Below, one piece after another: positions 39,901 to 49,014 of a DNA stretch of 64,000 nt. A model generated the notes under the pieces. The model was not told where the DNA came from. It worked only from the letters and a program-made list of their open reading frames with translations, and made no database searches. The first letter of the stretch is position 1. Every line of letters begins with the position of its first letter. Where the stretch lies: positions 2,790,001-2,854,000 of the forward strand of contig NZ_WFKL01000001.1 in NCBI RefSeq assembly GCF_009208105.1, written 5' to 3'. Source of the DNA: Rouxiella sp. S1S-2. Its GTDB lineage: Bacteria; Pseudomonadota; Gammaproteobacteria; Enterobacterales; Enterobacteriaceae. The position numbers and the translations under genes are program-made.

Positions 39901-42149
39901 GCATAAATTTGTTCAACCACCGTTTGGCTGCTAAAAGCCAGGGCGTCGTGACGTCCAAGCTCAATGGCATTAAATTTATACATCAGACTTATTATTTCCT
40001 GGTGTTTATCATTAATCAATCGCTCATGCAATACATCAAGCGACATAAGCTCAATGATAAAGCAAAGCGGAGGATAGGTTAACATTTTCATAAACTTCTG
40101 TTTGTTGGCGTTTTTTACAGAGTTATCTGTCAGCAGGTAAATAAAATCATTAGCCCTTTCCATTGGTTTTCCTCGTCGACCTACAGGAAAGTACTGCTCA
40201 ATTAACATACCTAACATCAGTTTCCATCCGCGCATTTCATGCGTTCGATAAACATTGCCACCTGCACGGTGAAAGGGAAATGAAATGATACCGATCACGC
40301 GAGAAAGTCGCGCATCAATGAAATCACTTCCAGAATCTATTTTTATATAGCCTCTTAACTTTACGGCAAGCGATTCGTCGATATTAGACAGGGTGTTAAG
40401 CAACGTGTATATTTCAACATACCTGTTCTGCTCAAAAACATTATCAATATTTAATAAATATAAAATATACTTCACGTAACCGTTAACTACCCAAGAGAGA
40501 GGTTGTCGACTCATGTCAAGGTTTGCACAGGAATAGAAAAGAGCAATCACCTGGGGTATTACACGCGTATTATTGTCCACATCAGGCTGACCACTGGTCA
40601 GAAATGGCATGCAACTGTCACCCAGCATTTTCTCCACCATATTTAAAACGCTGAACGCCTTTATGCCGTTACCGAGCAGCGGTTTATAACAGTAAGTAAT
40701 GTCATCGTAGGTATAATCATCAGGAAATAATTGCTCAATATTTGGATTCTTAATTAATGTCTTGCTTCTTGCCGCTGTGCTACCGTTTAAAGACCGTGCC
40801 TCTTTACGACTTTGCCAACTGAAGGCGGCCTTGGCAGGTAATCTCTGCGCATCGGCGGCGCTGAACAGGCTCATTGTGCGGTCAAGGTGTTGTAACTTTT
40901 CTCTTATCCAATCAGCTGCTGTGCCGCCTACCCTCTCTTTATATGCTTTTATCGCCGTTGTAGGACCGCTTTTTTTAAGTACCGGTGTTGGCCTGAAAGC
41001 CGCTGAAACCTCCCTCATTGACGTTGCTTTTGTCTCCGATGACGCCGGCACCTCCAAATACACCACCGCATCCCCTTTCGCCGCGTCTATTATTACCGCA
41101 CTTCGCCCGGTATTTAACTGATAAAAAACCAGCCCTCGGTCAGGATTGAGTTGGCCATCAACGGTTGTCCCTGCGAAGTCTCGTGCAAGGTACGTCCTGT
41201 TCGCATCCGGTTTACTTCTACAGCGCGGGCTTTCAATGGTGAGGTAAGGCCCGTAAAACAACGCTGTCGAGTGATGGGAAATACGATAAAGTCGGTTTTC
41301 AAGATGAGGACCGTAATAGGGTTGGGCACCTGGAAAAGCGATAACGGGTAAGTGACTAGGATGAGCGCCCGCAGCTTGACGCTCAATATCATTATCCGGT
41401 TTTGGTAAAGCGGTTACCTTTAGCCGTTCTCCATTGCTTGGTGCGGCGTTGACCGGGAATAAAATGCGCAGCGGATCACAGGTAATAAGGTGATAAAGCG
41501 CGGTTCCCAGTCCGGAAAATAGGCGATCGCCCTCTTTTATAAAAGGAATGAACAGTGCAGTTATCATCTGCCCTGTTATGTAACAACCCTCACGCCGAGA
41601 TGAAAGAAACTGCAGCAATAGTCGGTCCGAGTCCTCTCCGGTTGCAGTTTTCAGCGCGCCCTCACGCGTCAGTAATTGCTTAAGCTGCTTAAATACCTGT
41701 TTATTGAGGTCTGCGGGTATGCCTATTGAAGAAAGACCGGAGGAGGCTAAAAATAAGGTTATTTCCTGTGAAAAGTCATCAACCGTTATTTCCGGCGGGA
41801 TAAACGGCGGTGGTGAATAAAGCACACTCAGCAGTTGCTTAACCTCGGCAGTCATCAAGGCCTGTCGTGCTTTATCTACGTCAATAATCAGCGCACAAGA
41901 CCGCTCATTCATCTCACGTTGAAAACAAATACCCAACATGTGCTCTATGTAACTGTTAAGCAGTTCCCCCCCTCTTTGCGCGAGTACTTGCAGTTTTTGT
42001 GGAACACCAGCAGAAAGCAACTGGGCTGGTGAGTTCCTTATAGTTTCGATAAAACAAGTTAACTGATTGTACACATTAAGACACGCGTAAAGTGCCGTTG
42101 GGTCCGTAATGACCTGCGCGTTCAATGCGGGTAAAATCGGTGCAGGCAT
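36936..42149 (-). CDS. Giant protein of unknown function (1737 residues)
   Basis: I do not recognise this protein. It starts MPAPILPALNAQVITDPTAL with AAGG about 9 bases before the ATG. There is no signal peptide and no cell-wall or secretion repeat. It looks largely alpha-helical and globular. One hydrophobic stretch near residues 1175-1200 (AVAYSVILMAALEVFKASVL) could be a membrane segment or buried helix. Two segments share a weak P-x-RGL pattern, near residue 345 (NPDRGLVFYQ) and near residue 1040 (SPGRGLILST), each preceded by a TYL/LYL strand, hinting at a repeated domain. The 3' two thirds of the gene is AT-rich, unlike neighbouring ydeP and rnb, which suggests transfer. Size and cytoplasmic character would fit a large toxin or effector, but no catalytic motif is visible. 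It stands alone: convergent with ydeP, divergent from rnb. Confidence 0.85.
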   Translation of the reverse strand: MPAPILPALNAQVITDPTALYACLNVYNQLTCFIETIRNSPAQLLSAGVPQKLQVLAQRGGELLNSYIEHMLGICFQREMNERSCALIIDVDKARQALMTAEVKQLLSVLYSPPPFIPPEITVDDFSQEITLFLASSGLSSIGIPADLNKQVFKQLKQLLTREGALKTATGEDSDRLLLQFLSSRREGCYITGQMITALFIPFIKEGDRLFSGLGTALYHLITCDPLRILFPVNAAPSNGERLKVTALPKPDNDIERQAAGAHPSHLPVIAFPGAQPYYGPHLENRLYRISHHSTALFYGPYLTIESPRCRSKPDANRTYLARDFAGTTVDGQLNPDRGLVFYQLNTGRSAVIIDAAKGDAVVYLEVPASSETKATSMREVSAAFRPTPVLKKSGPTTAIKAYKERVGGTAADWIREKLQHLDRTMSLFSAADAQRLPAKAAFSWQSRKEARSLNGSTAARSKTLIKNPNIEQLFPDDYTYDDITYCYKPLLGNGIKAFSVLNMVEKMLGDSCMPFLTSGQPDVDNNTRVIPQVIALFYSCANLDMSRQPLSWVVNGYVKYILYLLNIDNVFEQNRYVEIYTLLNTLSNIDESLAVKLRGYIKIDSGSDFIDARLSRVIGIISFPFHRAGGNVYRTHEMRGWKLMLGMLIEQYFPVGRRGKPMERANDFIYLLTDNSVKNANKQKFMKMLTYPPLCFIIELMSLDVLHERLINDKHQEIISLMYKFNAIELGRHDALAFSSQTVVEQIYALHHGNNTLSKSDSISIIRRSLITSVRITFNFIMENWFYQSSPKEIKLNIYNLFITCWLKGTSRSLRKGDLFQGGVLSFEFNNNRHFFYIDDSAECSYLGASEDIVKNEMLNNRNFFKGGNIQEVFFEKTGHRFNEIEGELSLLLNNIGSFNVGTDFSQAAEVFVDHIAFSTPRKNKLTGSTFTTRMQDWYSDISFASFIPLWGCYDGVSNQQFDTIEKIIICGVEAPTLSFVADKSGDLIKSIKNTLYLRPQDLFSDITDTTSSSGTLYLSPGRGLILSTEMPGEAAGVKVTGSASEMIARFHGSSVESFSTYQSSSESLFYYEKNGAKNIHMPKESLSSIRAIETSVSLNDISSSMYSLEGEVTVNNIVKYTIEDGLLAKEEDINMFLDMIHGRIKDRQKQSLHATIEILGEISNGLLANVPHLITRKTGIKAVAYSVILMAALEVFKASVLAVYNEEKHGGYQDTNIIDFKLRFFDKLKLQFEIKKNDTAKPVSIERNIELTSEQNQEFQRKGIVRVPEQERVNFSLLQKQSKIASNLNKIIMDSLLLGLPFPRGKLPSLSLALESGLTSLSVSDSYFRVLSMQADDFIDLLSYRQKINFALKESRVFCKETNSVSAGVLSTIRREELSLLDALIKYKRQGVQIVYPDSITLQTQVLLEAYRNANVSDYVKEYNRVHRWQFLRIVPQEYLNFTTDKLVHYLRMHKNVEPDAINITRIDFSPFILSVFPLREIDRHKQCNNFSHQQKPVFIFPQGLPADVSLMLHQIINASPEQLLGDRATHLDQHRMSGLGIESVKSMVTPYYTMPARLFYHSRIIRYGFLQSELERLRFNYWQNGRMQTFSLIEVLAGRLKGAHEGHPFMQSNRMLKDEITRYLGATAGELKAERRKIELYYALYRREEVYSLHPSEFINCIAQRYGVTQDINDEVIVEIIFLHRRQSKTLKEALADNTDNSIVAYPMGWPGEACNEMDVYRGIRYGNLTPQVG

Positions 42150-42395
42150 AACCCGACGCCTTGTGGTGTTGGCAAACTGCCTATTTTATTGTTGTGTTAT
42201 TTTTAACCACAGAGATATTCCAGCGCTATCACTTTGCGCTCAATGTTTATTCCTCGCAGGCTAAAAGCCCCGCCAGTAAGTTTCAACCCTTTTTAATCAT
42301 GGCAAAATAGACAGATGCCGCTTGCCCACAGTGGCCGATTCGCGTAAAACTGTCTGCCGCTAATCGAACCACTCTAACCTCAATCTCTGGACGAT

Positions 42396-44339
42396 ATGTT
42401 TCAAGATAACCCGCTGCTCGCACAGCTAAAACAGCAACTTCACTCTCAGACGCCACGTGTCGAAGGCATCGTAAAAGGCACTGAGAAAGGCTTTGGCTTT
42501 CTTGAAGTAGACGGTCAAAAGAGCTATTTCATTCCGCCTCCGCACATGAAAAAAGTGATGCACGGTGACCGGATTATTGCCTCTGTGCAAACCGAAAAAG
42601 AGCGTGAAATCGTTCAGCCAGAAACTTTGGTAGAACCTTTTCTAAGTCGCTTTGTAGGCCGCGTGGTTAAAAAAGACGATCGTCTTTCTATCATGCCGGA
42701 CCATCCGTTGCTGCGTGAAGCCATTCAATGCCGTACAGGTCGCAACTTCAATCATGAAGTAAATGAAGGCGACTGGTGCGTTGCTGAAATGCGTCGCCAT
42801 CCGTTGAAAGAAGGCGATCGTGCTTTTCAAGCCGAATTGACTGAGTGGATAACCAACGGTTCTGACGATCTGGCTCCGTGGTGGGTGACCCTGGCACGTC
42901 ATAATCTGGAGCGTGAAGCGCCAGAATTTGATGTAACCGAGCTGCTGGAACAAGGCCTGACGCGTGAAGACTTGACCGCCCTGCCGTTTGTTACCATCGA
43001 CAGCGCCAGCACCAAAGATATGGATGACGCGCTGTATGTTAAAGACAACGGCGACGGCACCCTGCAACTGAACATTGCCATTGCAGACCCAACGGCCTAC
43101 GTGACCGAAGGCAGCGATGCGGACAATTTGGCCCGTAAACGCGCGTTCACTAACTATCTGCCGGGCTTTAACATTCCGATGTTGCCGCGCGAACTTTCAG
43201 ACAACCTGTGCTCTCTGCTGCCAAATGAACGCCGCCCCGTGCTGGCGTGCAGCGTGACGCTGTCTGCCGATGGCACACTGGGCAACGACATTCGCTTCTT
43301 TGCCGCCTGGATCGAGTCAAATGCTAAACTCGTTTATGACGAAGTGTCTGACTGGTTGGAAGGGACTGGCACGGGCGACTGGAAGCCACAGAATGACGCC
43401 ATCGCCGAGCAAATTAACCTGCTCAAACGCGTATGTGACCTGCGCAGCGCATGGCGCACCGCCAACGCATTGGTGTTCAAAGACAGACCTGATTTCCGCT
43501 TCGTGCTGGGCGAAAAAGGCAACGTACTCGAGATTATTGCCGAGCACCGCCGCATTGCCAACCGCATCGTTGAAGAGTGCATGATCGCCGCCAACGTCTG
43601 TGCCGCCATTGCGCTACGCGACGGTTTAGGTTTCGGCGTTTACAACGTGCACAACGGCTTTGACCCGCTGCTGGTTGACAATGCCGTGGCTGTGCTGCAG
43701 GCCAATGACGTTGAGGCCGATGGCCCTACGCTGCTGACTCTGCCAGGCTTCTGCGCACTGCGCCGCAAGCTTGATGCCATGCCGACCCAGTTCCTCGACA
43801 GCCGCATTCGTCGTTTCCAGACCTTTGCAGAAATCAGCACGGTTCCTGGCCCGCACTTCGGCCTTGGGCTGGAAGCTTACGCCACCTGGACCTCACCGAT
43901 TCGTAAATATGGTGACATGGTTAACCATCGTTTAATTAAAGCGATGATTACTCAGCAGAGCGCCGAGAAGCCACAGGACGACATGACCGTTCAGCTGGCT
44001 GAGCGTCGCCGTCTGGGCCGCATGGCCGAGCGTGATGTGGGTGATTGGCTGTATGCGCGTTATCTCGAAGATAAAGTCGGGACTGACGTTAAGTTCAGCG
44101 CAGAAGTAATCGACGTGACGCGCGGCGGTCTGCGCGTTCGCCTGCAGGACATTGGCGCGGTAGCCTTTATTCCTGCGCCATTCTTGCACGCCGTTCGCGA
44201 CGAACTGGTGTGCAGTCAAGATACCGGCACGGTGTTGATCAAAGGCGAAGTCGCTTATCGTCAGAGCGACATTATTGACGTCAACATTGCTGAAGTCCGT
44301 ATGGAAAACCGCAACGTGATCGCCAAACCTGCTGTCTAA
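42396..44339 (+). CDS. rnb: Exoribonuclease II
   Basis: Processive 3'-to-5' hydrolase of single-stranded RNA. It has 647 residues (644 in E. coli). N-terminal cold-shock domains ([20 protein letters not shown]) are followed by the RNB catalytic domain with [17 protein letters not shown], where the metal-binding aspartates lie, and the [18 protein letters not shown] helix. A C-terminal S1 domain includes [20 protein letters not shown]. The ribosome site is weak (GGA). In E. coli rnb is not next to ydeP or fetAB, so this is a rearranged neighbourhood. Confidence 0.97.
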   Translation: MFQDNPLLAQLKQQLHSQTPRVEGIVKGTEKGFGFLEVDGQKSYFIPPPHMKKVMHGDRIIASVQTEKEREIVQPETLVEPFLSRFVGRVVKKDDRLSIMPDHPLLREAIQCRTGRNFNHEVNEGDWCVAEMRRHPLKEGDRAFQAELTEWITNGSDDLAPWWVTLARHNLEREAPEFDVTELLEQGLTREDLTALPFVTIDSASTKDMDDALYVKDNGDGTLQLNIAIADPTAYVTEGSDADNLARKRAFTNYLPGFNIPMLPRELSDNLCSLLPNERRPVLACSVTLSADGTLGNDIRFFAAWIESNAKLVYDEVSDWLEGTGTGDWKPQNDAIAEQINLLKRVCDLRSAWRTANALVFKDRPDFRFVLGEKGNVLEIIAEHRRIANRIVEECMIAANVCAAIALRDGLGFGVYNVHNGFDPLLVDNAVAVLQANDVEADGPTLLTLPGFCALRRKLDAMPTQFLDSRIRRFQTFAEISTVPGPHFGLGLEAYATWTSPIRKYGDMVNHRLIKAMITQQSAEKPQDDMTVQLAERRRLGRMAERDVGDWLYARYLEDKVGTDVKFSAEVIDVTRGGLRVRLQDIGAVAFIPAPFLHAVRDELVCSQDTGTVLIKGEVAYRQSDIIDVNIAEVRMENRNVIAKPAV

Positions 44340-44365
44340 GCCTGTTTAGACAGCCAATCAATAAA

Positions 44366-44397
44366 AACCTGCCGGCTCGCACCGACAGGTTTTTTTT
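44366..44397 (+). terminator. Intrinsic terminator of rnb
   Basis: A 10-bp stem with one C-A mismatch (44366-44375 with 44382-44391), a 6-base loop and a run of eight T (44390-44397), 26 bases after the rnb stop. Confidence 0.88.
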
Positions 44398-44488
44398 ATG
44401 CATTTTTTCCCACCACAGTGTGACAGTGAATGCGCATGTGTTGGCAAAAATGAATGAGAAGGCGTAGAGTTTATTGACTTGATTTTTA

Positions 44489-44507
44489 TTAAATGATTAT
44501 CATTATC
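44489..44507. promoter_or_regulatory. Fur box upstream of the FAD monooxygenase gene
   Basis: The 19-mer TTAAATGATTATCATTATC matches the consensus GATAATGATAATCATTATC at 15 of 19 positions, including the whole right half. It lies 47 bp upstream of the start codon, where it could cover a promoter. It implies repression by iron-loaded Fur. Confidence 0.75.
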
Positions 44508-44554
44508 AAAATAGATTCCAAAAAATTATTGTTAACTCGGGAGCACCTGTCGAT

Positions 44555-45766
44555 ATGACTTCATACGTTGCCGCCACTGGCGCCACTACCACCTGCTGCA
44601 TAGTAGGCGGAGGCCCGGCCGGCCTGATGCTTGGCTATTTATTGGCTCTCAAAGGCGTTAGGGTGACTGTGCTCGAAAAACATGACGATTTTCTTCGTGA
44701 TTTTCGTGGTGATACGATTCATCCCTCCACGCTGGAAATTATTTGGCAACTTGGCTTTCTCGACGAATTTTTAAAGCTCCCACACCAGAGGGCCGAAAAG
44801 CTCTATGGTGAAATTGCAGGTAAAGAGTCAACCATTGCCGACTTCACCCGCCTGCCTACACAGTGCAAGTTTATCGCCTTTATGCCTCAGTGGGATTTTC
44901 TCAATTTTATCAGCGCCAAGGCCCGTCAGTTGCCTAACTTCACCCTGCTGCAAAACGCCTGCGTGGATGACCTGATTGAACGAGAGGGCAAGATAACAGG
45001 CGTTAAAGTGACTACGCTCGAAGGTAAACTTGAGATTAATGCCACATTGGTCGTGGGATGCGACGGGCGTCGCTCGGTAGTGCGCGAAAAAGCCGCTCTC
45101 GAGGTGATGAACTTCGGTGCTCCACGTGATGTATTGTGGCTCAGAGTGGCAAAGTTAGACAGTGACCCTCAATGGTCAACCGGCCATCGCGGCCCGCGCA
45201 AGGGGTTCATTATGATTGACCGCGGTGACTATTGGCAGTGTGGCTATTCGATACCTAAAGGCAGCTTCGATGACCTGCAACGCCAAGGTCTGCCGATTTT
45301 GATTGCCAGCGTAGCCGAGATTTCACCCTTCGATTCAGCGAGGCTCGATAAAGACATCAGTGACTGGAGCCAAGTAAAGCTGTTGCAGATTCGCATCGAC
45401 CGCCTAAAGCAGTGGGCTAAACCTGGGCTGCTGTGCATCGGTGATTCTGCTCATGCCATGTCCCCGATTGGTGGCGTGGGTGTCAATCTGGCGATTCAGG
45501 ACGCGGTTGCCACCGCCAATATTGTGGCCCCCAAACTGCTGGCGGGAACCCTGACGCTTAGCGATTTAAAACGCGTGCAGCGACGTCGCACCTTTCCAAC
45601 CTGGGCGACCCAGTCACTGCAAATTATGATAAGCAAAGCCGGTCAAAAGCCGCGCCGAAAAGCACCGTCGGGCATGGAGCTGTGGCTACGGCAGCGGGCC
45701 TTTATTCCGTTTCTGTTTGGAAGACTGATTGGCATCGGCTTCTTTAAGGAAAAATTCAAAATTTAG
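44555..45766 (+). CDS. FAD-dependent monooxygenase, class A type
   Basis: 403 residues of the p-hydroxybenzoate hydroxylase/UbiH fold. The dinucleotide motif CCIVGGGPAGLMLGYLLALKG is at about residues 14-34 (the GxGxxG core reads GGGPAG). The second motif, VVGCDGRRSVVRE (DG type), lies near residue 170, and the FAD ribityl motif LLCIGDSAHAMSPIGGVGVN is near residue 295. The substrate cannot be inferred. GGAG precedes the ATG at 44542-44545. A good Fur box upstream suggests it is made under iron limitation, and it is convergent with the iron exporter fetAB (14 bp). Confidence 0.85.
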   Translation: MTSYVAATGATTTCCIVGGGPAGLMLGYLLALKGVRVTVLEKHDDFLRDFRGDTIHPSTLEIIWQLGFLDEFLKLPHQRAEKLYGEIAGKESTIADFTRLPTQCKFIAFMPQWDFLNFISAKARQLPNFTLLQNACVDDLIEREGKITGVKVTTLEGKLEINATLVVGCDGRRSVVREKAALEVMNFGAPRDVLWLRVAKLDSDPQWSTGHRGPRKGFIMIDRGDYWQCGYSIPKGSFDDLQRQGLPILIASVAEISPFDSARLDKDISDWSQVKLLQIRIDRLKQWAKPGLLCIGDSAHAMSPIGGVGVNLAIQDAVATANIVAPKLLAGTLTLSDLKRVQRRRTFPTWATQSLQIMISKAGQKPRRKAPSGMELWLRQRAFIPFLFGRLIGIGFFKEKFKI

Positions 45767-45780
45767 CCTCTTACAGAGAA

Positions 45781-46548
45781 TTACTTCATTACCCGTAACT
45801 GGACTCGGTCATTATAAAAACGGCGATAGGCGAGATATCCGGCAATAATAGTCGATAGACTTGCCGTCGCCAGCAGCATAAAAGTGACCATTATTTGATA
45901 CTTGATGGCTTTAACAGGGTCAATGCCTGCAAAAATCAGGCCTGACATCATGCCGGGAAGGCTGACCAGACCCACCGTTTTGGCAGCATCAACGGTCGGG
46001 ATCATTGCTGAACGGATGCTGTCGCGAATGATCGACCCTGAAGCCAGCTTACTGCCCGCGCCAAGGCTCAGCATTTCGAGAATTTTTTGCTGATTATCGG
46101 CAAAACGCTGATTAAGATTGCTGTAGCACAGGCCCACGGCAACCATGGCGTTACCCGCAATCATTCCTGAAATCGGGATCACCTGCATCGGTAAAAACTC
46201 AATAGATCCAGACAAGATAAGCACCGACAGGGTCAGTAATGTGCCGACGGTGATGGCGATAAACGAGATAATAAAACCGTTATCGATATTACGACTGCGC
46301 TTTTGCGCATTCAACGCTGCGTTAACACAGATAAACAGCACCATTAACACTGTGAGCCAGTCGTTGTTAAGTTCGAAAATATATTTGAGCACGTAGCCAA
46401 CCACGATCAGCTGCACTACTGCCCTCGCCACGCTCCAGATGATGTCTTTTTCCAGCCCAAGCTTCTCTTTTTTACTGACCAGCAGCGCCACCACCACCAG
46501 CACCAAGGCTAATGCGAGAGATTCATTGGTAATATTATGCTGATTCAT
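45781..46548 (-). CDS. fetB: Iron export permease FetB
   Basis: Membrane subunit of the FetAB iron exporter, which in E. coli lowers cytoplasmic iron and protects against peroxide. It has 255 residues (259 in E. coli). It starts NQHNITNESLALALVLVVVA, with several further hydrophobic segments; PMQVIPISGMIAGNAMVAVG and KTVGLVSLPGMMSGLIFAGI are near-identical to the E. coli protein. A 17-residue longer frame inside fetA is rejected in favour of the family start. The gene overlaps the fetA end by 14 bases. Confidence 0.93.
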   Translation of the reverse strand: MNQHNITNESLALALVLVVVALLVSKKEKLGLEKDIIWSVARAVVQLIVVGYVLKYIFELNNDWLTVLMVLFICVNAALNAQKRSRNIDNGFIISFIAITVGTLLTLSVLILSGSIEFLPMQVIPISGMIAGNAMVAVGLCYSNLNQRFADNQQKILEMLSLGAGSKLASGSIIRDSIRSAMIPTVDAAKTVGLVSLPGMMSGLIFAGIDPVKAIKYQIMVTFMLLATASLSTIIAGYLAYRRFYNDRVQLRVMK

Positions 46549-47206
46549 GGCCACTCTCTGTCGATGCTTGGTGCGCCAGCGTAATAACCCGCTTGGCATG
46601 GCTTATTTCATGGGTATCGTGAGTCACCCAAATCACCGCTAACTGCTGCTCGCTGACCAATTCAGCAATAATAGCGTTAACGTTTTGCTTGTTTTCGTCG
46701 TCCAACGCACTGGTTATTTCATCAAGTAACAACACTTTGGGTAAAAATTGTAAGTTACGCAGCAGCGAAACACGTTGCTTCTCACCGCCTGAAAGTTCCT
46801 GAACGTTTTTATCAAGCATCTCCGGCGGCAAATTGACGCGCTTGAGCCATTCAGTCATCCGAGATTTATCGATTTTTTTGCCGCGAATTTGATAGGGCAA
46901 CGCCAGGTTATCCAACACTGTCTGCCCGAACAGCACCGGCGTTTGAAAACAGTAAGACACCTGCTGACGATAACTTTCCGCCTTGATTTCATTGATTTTT
47001 TTACCTTCAAACCTTACTATTCCGCTGGTTGGGGTTTGCAGAGAAGCGACAATTTTCAGCAGCGTACTTTTTCCACTGCCGGAAGGCCCGGTCAGCAATG
47101 TGAACTCGCCGGGATTGAGTTCAAACGATGTGGGCCGCAACAATACCTGCTGATTCAGGCTGAAGCTCAAGTCCTGCAAACGCAGTAAAAATTCGGGGGA
47201 AGACAT
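46535..47206 (-). CDS. fetA: Iron export ATPase FetA
   Basis: ABC ATPase partner of FetB, 223 residues (225 in E. coli). Walker A is GPSGSGKST (about residues 40-48), the signature is LSGGEKQRVSL, Walker B is VLLLDEITSALD, and the switch histidine is in WVTHDTHE. It is upstream of fetB in a two-gene operon with overlapping ends. Confidence 0.93.
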   Translation of the reverse strand: MSSPEFLLRLQDLSFSLNQQVLLRPTSFELNPGEFTLLTGPSGSGKSTLLKIVASLQTPTSGIVRFEGKKINEIKAESYRQQVSYCFQTPVLFGQTVLDNLALPYQIRGKKIDKSRMTEWLKRVNLPPEMLDKNVQELSGGEKQRVSLLRNLQFLPKVLLLDEITSALDDENKQNVNAIIAELVSEQQLAVIWVTHDTHEISHAKRVITLAHQASTESGHESA

Positions 47207-47280
47207 ATCAGACTCGTTATCAATAATTTGCAGGCGATCTTAACGCATTTTTATCGCCAAATGCTATGGGACAGAGCAAC

Positions 47281-47337
47281 TTGCCGTAGGTGTTCTGAAT
47301 GTTTAAAAGTGACTGAAACGGACTCACCTACGGGCAA
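47281..47337. repeat. Inverted repeat upstream of fetA
   Basis: TTGCCGTAGGTG (47281-47292) pairs with CACCTACGGGCAA (47325-47337), allowing one bulged base, across a 32-base spacer. It lies between the end of the ABC permease gene and fetA on the minus strand, so it may be a terminator-like structure of the first operon or an operator for fetAB. No T-run is present. Confidence 0.5.
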
Positions 47338-47394
47338 TAAGCACAGCGCATACCCTTGACCTTAAGACCTTTGAAAAAATTTTGCGATAAAGAC

Positions 47395-48213
47395 TCATCC
47401 CCAATAACGTCGTGACCAGCGCCTTGCTTTTGAAGACGAACGCCACGGCGTCATGACATACTCCATCAGAATAACCAGCAGAAAACTCACCACGCCCAAC
47501 AGGGCTAAAAAGGCAATCGCCGAGAAAGTGCCCGCCGTGTTCAGGCGCGAATTTGCCTGCAGTAAATAGGCACCCAGGCCACCGCTGGTAGAGGCGGTCC
47601 ACTCGCCAATGACTGCGCCGGTGACGCTGAACGTTGCCGAGAGCTTAAGCGCAGAAAAAAGCGGCGTGTAAGTTGCGGGAAGTTTGACATAGCGAAAAAT
47701 ACTCCAGCGTGATCCCCCCATCGACTTCACCAGATTAAGCATGTCTTTATCCACTGAATTGAGGCCATCCAACACGTTCACCACCACCGGGAAGAAAACC
47801 ACCAATCCAACAATCACCAATTTGGGTGCCAACCCAAATCCGAGCCAAATAGTCAGCGCCGCCGCAATGGCAATCACCGGTACCGCCTGACTGGCAATCA
47901 GAATGGGATAAAGAATGCTGCGTATCCATGGCGTAGCATCCATCAACACCGCAAAGATGAACCCTGCTCCTGCGCCCAATATAAAGCCCATCAAAAAGGT
48001 CACAAAGGTGATGCGAAAGCCCTGTAACAGCACCGGTAAATCGGAAAGTATGTGGTCCCAGGTCTGCTCAGGTGACGGCAACACGTAGGCTGGAATATGA
48101 TAAATTCGAACCGAAATGTCCCACACCAGCAGCACCAAAATTAACGCCGCCAGCGGCCCGCCTAGGGGTAACAGTAATTTACGCAAAAGAGGTGTGCTGC
48201 GAGCATCAGTCAT
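47395..48213 (-). CDS. ABC transporter permease, NitT/TauT (SsuC-like) type
   Basis: 272 residues with about six hydrophobic segments and the binding-protein-dependent EAA-type loop (LNLVKSMGGSRWSIFRYVKLP). It has the SsuC/TauC family layout. It is last of a four-gene operon and overlaps the ATPase gene by 8 bases. The imported substrate is unknown; relatives carry sulfonates, nitrate or thiamine pyrimidines. Confidence 0.88.
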   Translation of the reverse strand: MTDARSTPLLRKLLLPLGGPLAALILVLLVWDISVRIYHIPAYVLPSPEQTWDHILSDLPVLLQGFRITFVTFLMGFILGAGAGFIFAVLMDATPWIRSILYPILIASQAVPVIAIAAALTIWLGFGLAPKLVIVGLVVFFPVVVNVLDGLNSVDKDMLNLVKSMGGSRWSIFRYVKLPATYTPLFSALKLSATFSVTGAVIGEWTASTSGGLGAYLLQANSRLNTAGTFSAIAFLALLGVVSFLLVILMEYVMTPWRSSSKARRWSRRYWG

Positions 48214-48994
48214 GGGCTAAAGGCTCCTGTTGGTTTTCGCTGGCATTTTCAGTAAAGACCAAATCGAGAATTTGTCTTTTTAACGCGGTAAATTCGGGGC
48301 TCGTCAGGCAGGAAAGCGGGCGAGGTCGCGGAATATCTACCGTTAAAATTTCACGAATACGACCTGGGCGAGGCGACATCACCACCACGCGATCGGCCAG
48401 ATAAACCGCCTCGTCAATATCATGAGTGACAAAAATAACCGTCCGTTTTTGCTCGGCCCAAACGGTCAACAACCATTGCTGCATTGAGAGCCGAGTCTGT
48501 GAATCCAGCGCGCCAAAGGGCTCGTCGAGCAGCATGATTTCGTGCTGCATTGCCAACGTTCGCATTAGCGCCACGCGCTGACGCATACCGCCGGACAAAG
48601 CCGCAGGATAGTGATTAATAAACTCACCCAGTCCGTAGCGCTGTGCCAGAGCCACGCCTGCTGCTCGCTGCTCCCTGCTGGCGCCGCCTTTAAGAATAGC
48701 GCCGAGTACGATATTGTCGATAACCGTCATCCACGGCAGCAGCAGGTCTTTCTGTAACATGTAACCCACGTGACCGCTGCGCCCGGTAACGTCTTCATTA
48801 CCAATCAGTATCTTGCCAGCATCGGGCATTAGCACGCCGGAAATAAGATTAAAAAGAGTACTCTTACCACAGCCGGAGGGGCCGACTACACAAACAAACT
48901 CTCCTTCCTGCACGTCTAAATCGGTAGCGGCCAGCGCGGTCATCGTTCCAAAACGACGTGTCACCTGTTGCAGCGATAACTTCGGGTGTGTCAT
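48206..48994 (-). CDS. ABC transporter ATPase, NitT/TauT (SsuB-like) type
   Basis: 262 residues. Walker A GPSGCGKST, a Q-loop YMLQKDLLLPW, signature LSGGMRQRVAL, Walker B IMLLDEPFGALD and switch VTHDIDEAVYLADR are all intact. AAGGAG precedes the ATG. It forms an importer with the adjacent permease and the binding protein two genes upstream. Confidence 0.92.
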   Translation of the reverse strand: MTHPKLSLQQVTRRFGTMTALAATDLDVQEGEFVCVVGPSGCGKSTLFNLISGVLMPDAGKILIGNEDVTGRSGHVGYMLQKDLLLPWMTVIDNIVLGAILKGGASREQRAAGVALAQRYGLGEFINHYPAALSGGMRQRVALMRTLAMQHEIMLLDEPFGALDSQTRLSMQQWLLTVWAEQKRTVIFVTHDIDEAVYLADRVVVMSPRPGRIREILTVDIPRPRPLSCLTSPEFTALKRQILDLVFTENASENQQEPLAHD

Positions 48995-49014
48995 ATCGCA
49001 CTCTCTCCTTCACA

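Noticed and set aside
40880..40902. A third Ter-like core GTTGTAACT inside the giant gene
   Set aside because: Outside the core it departs from the Ter consensus, and position 6 is A rather than the required G, so Tus lock formation is not expected.
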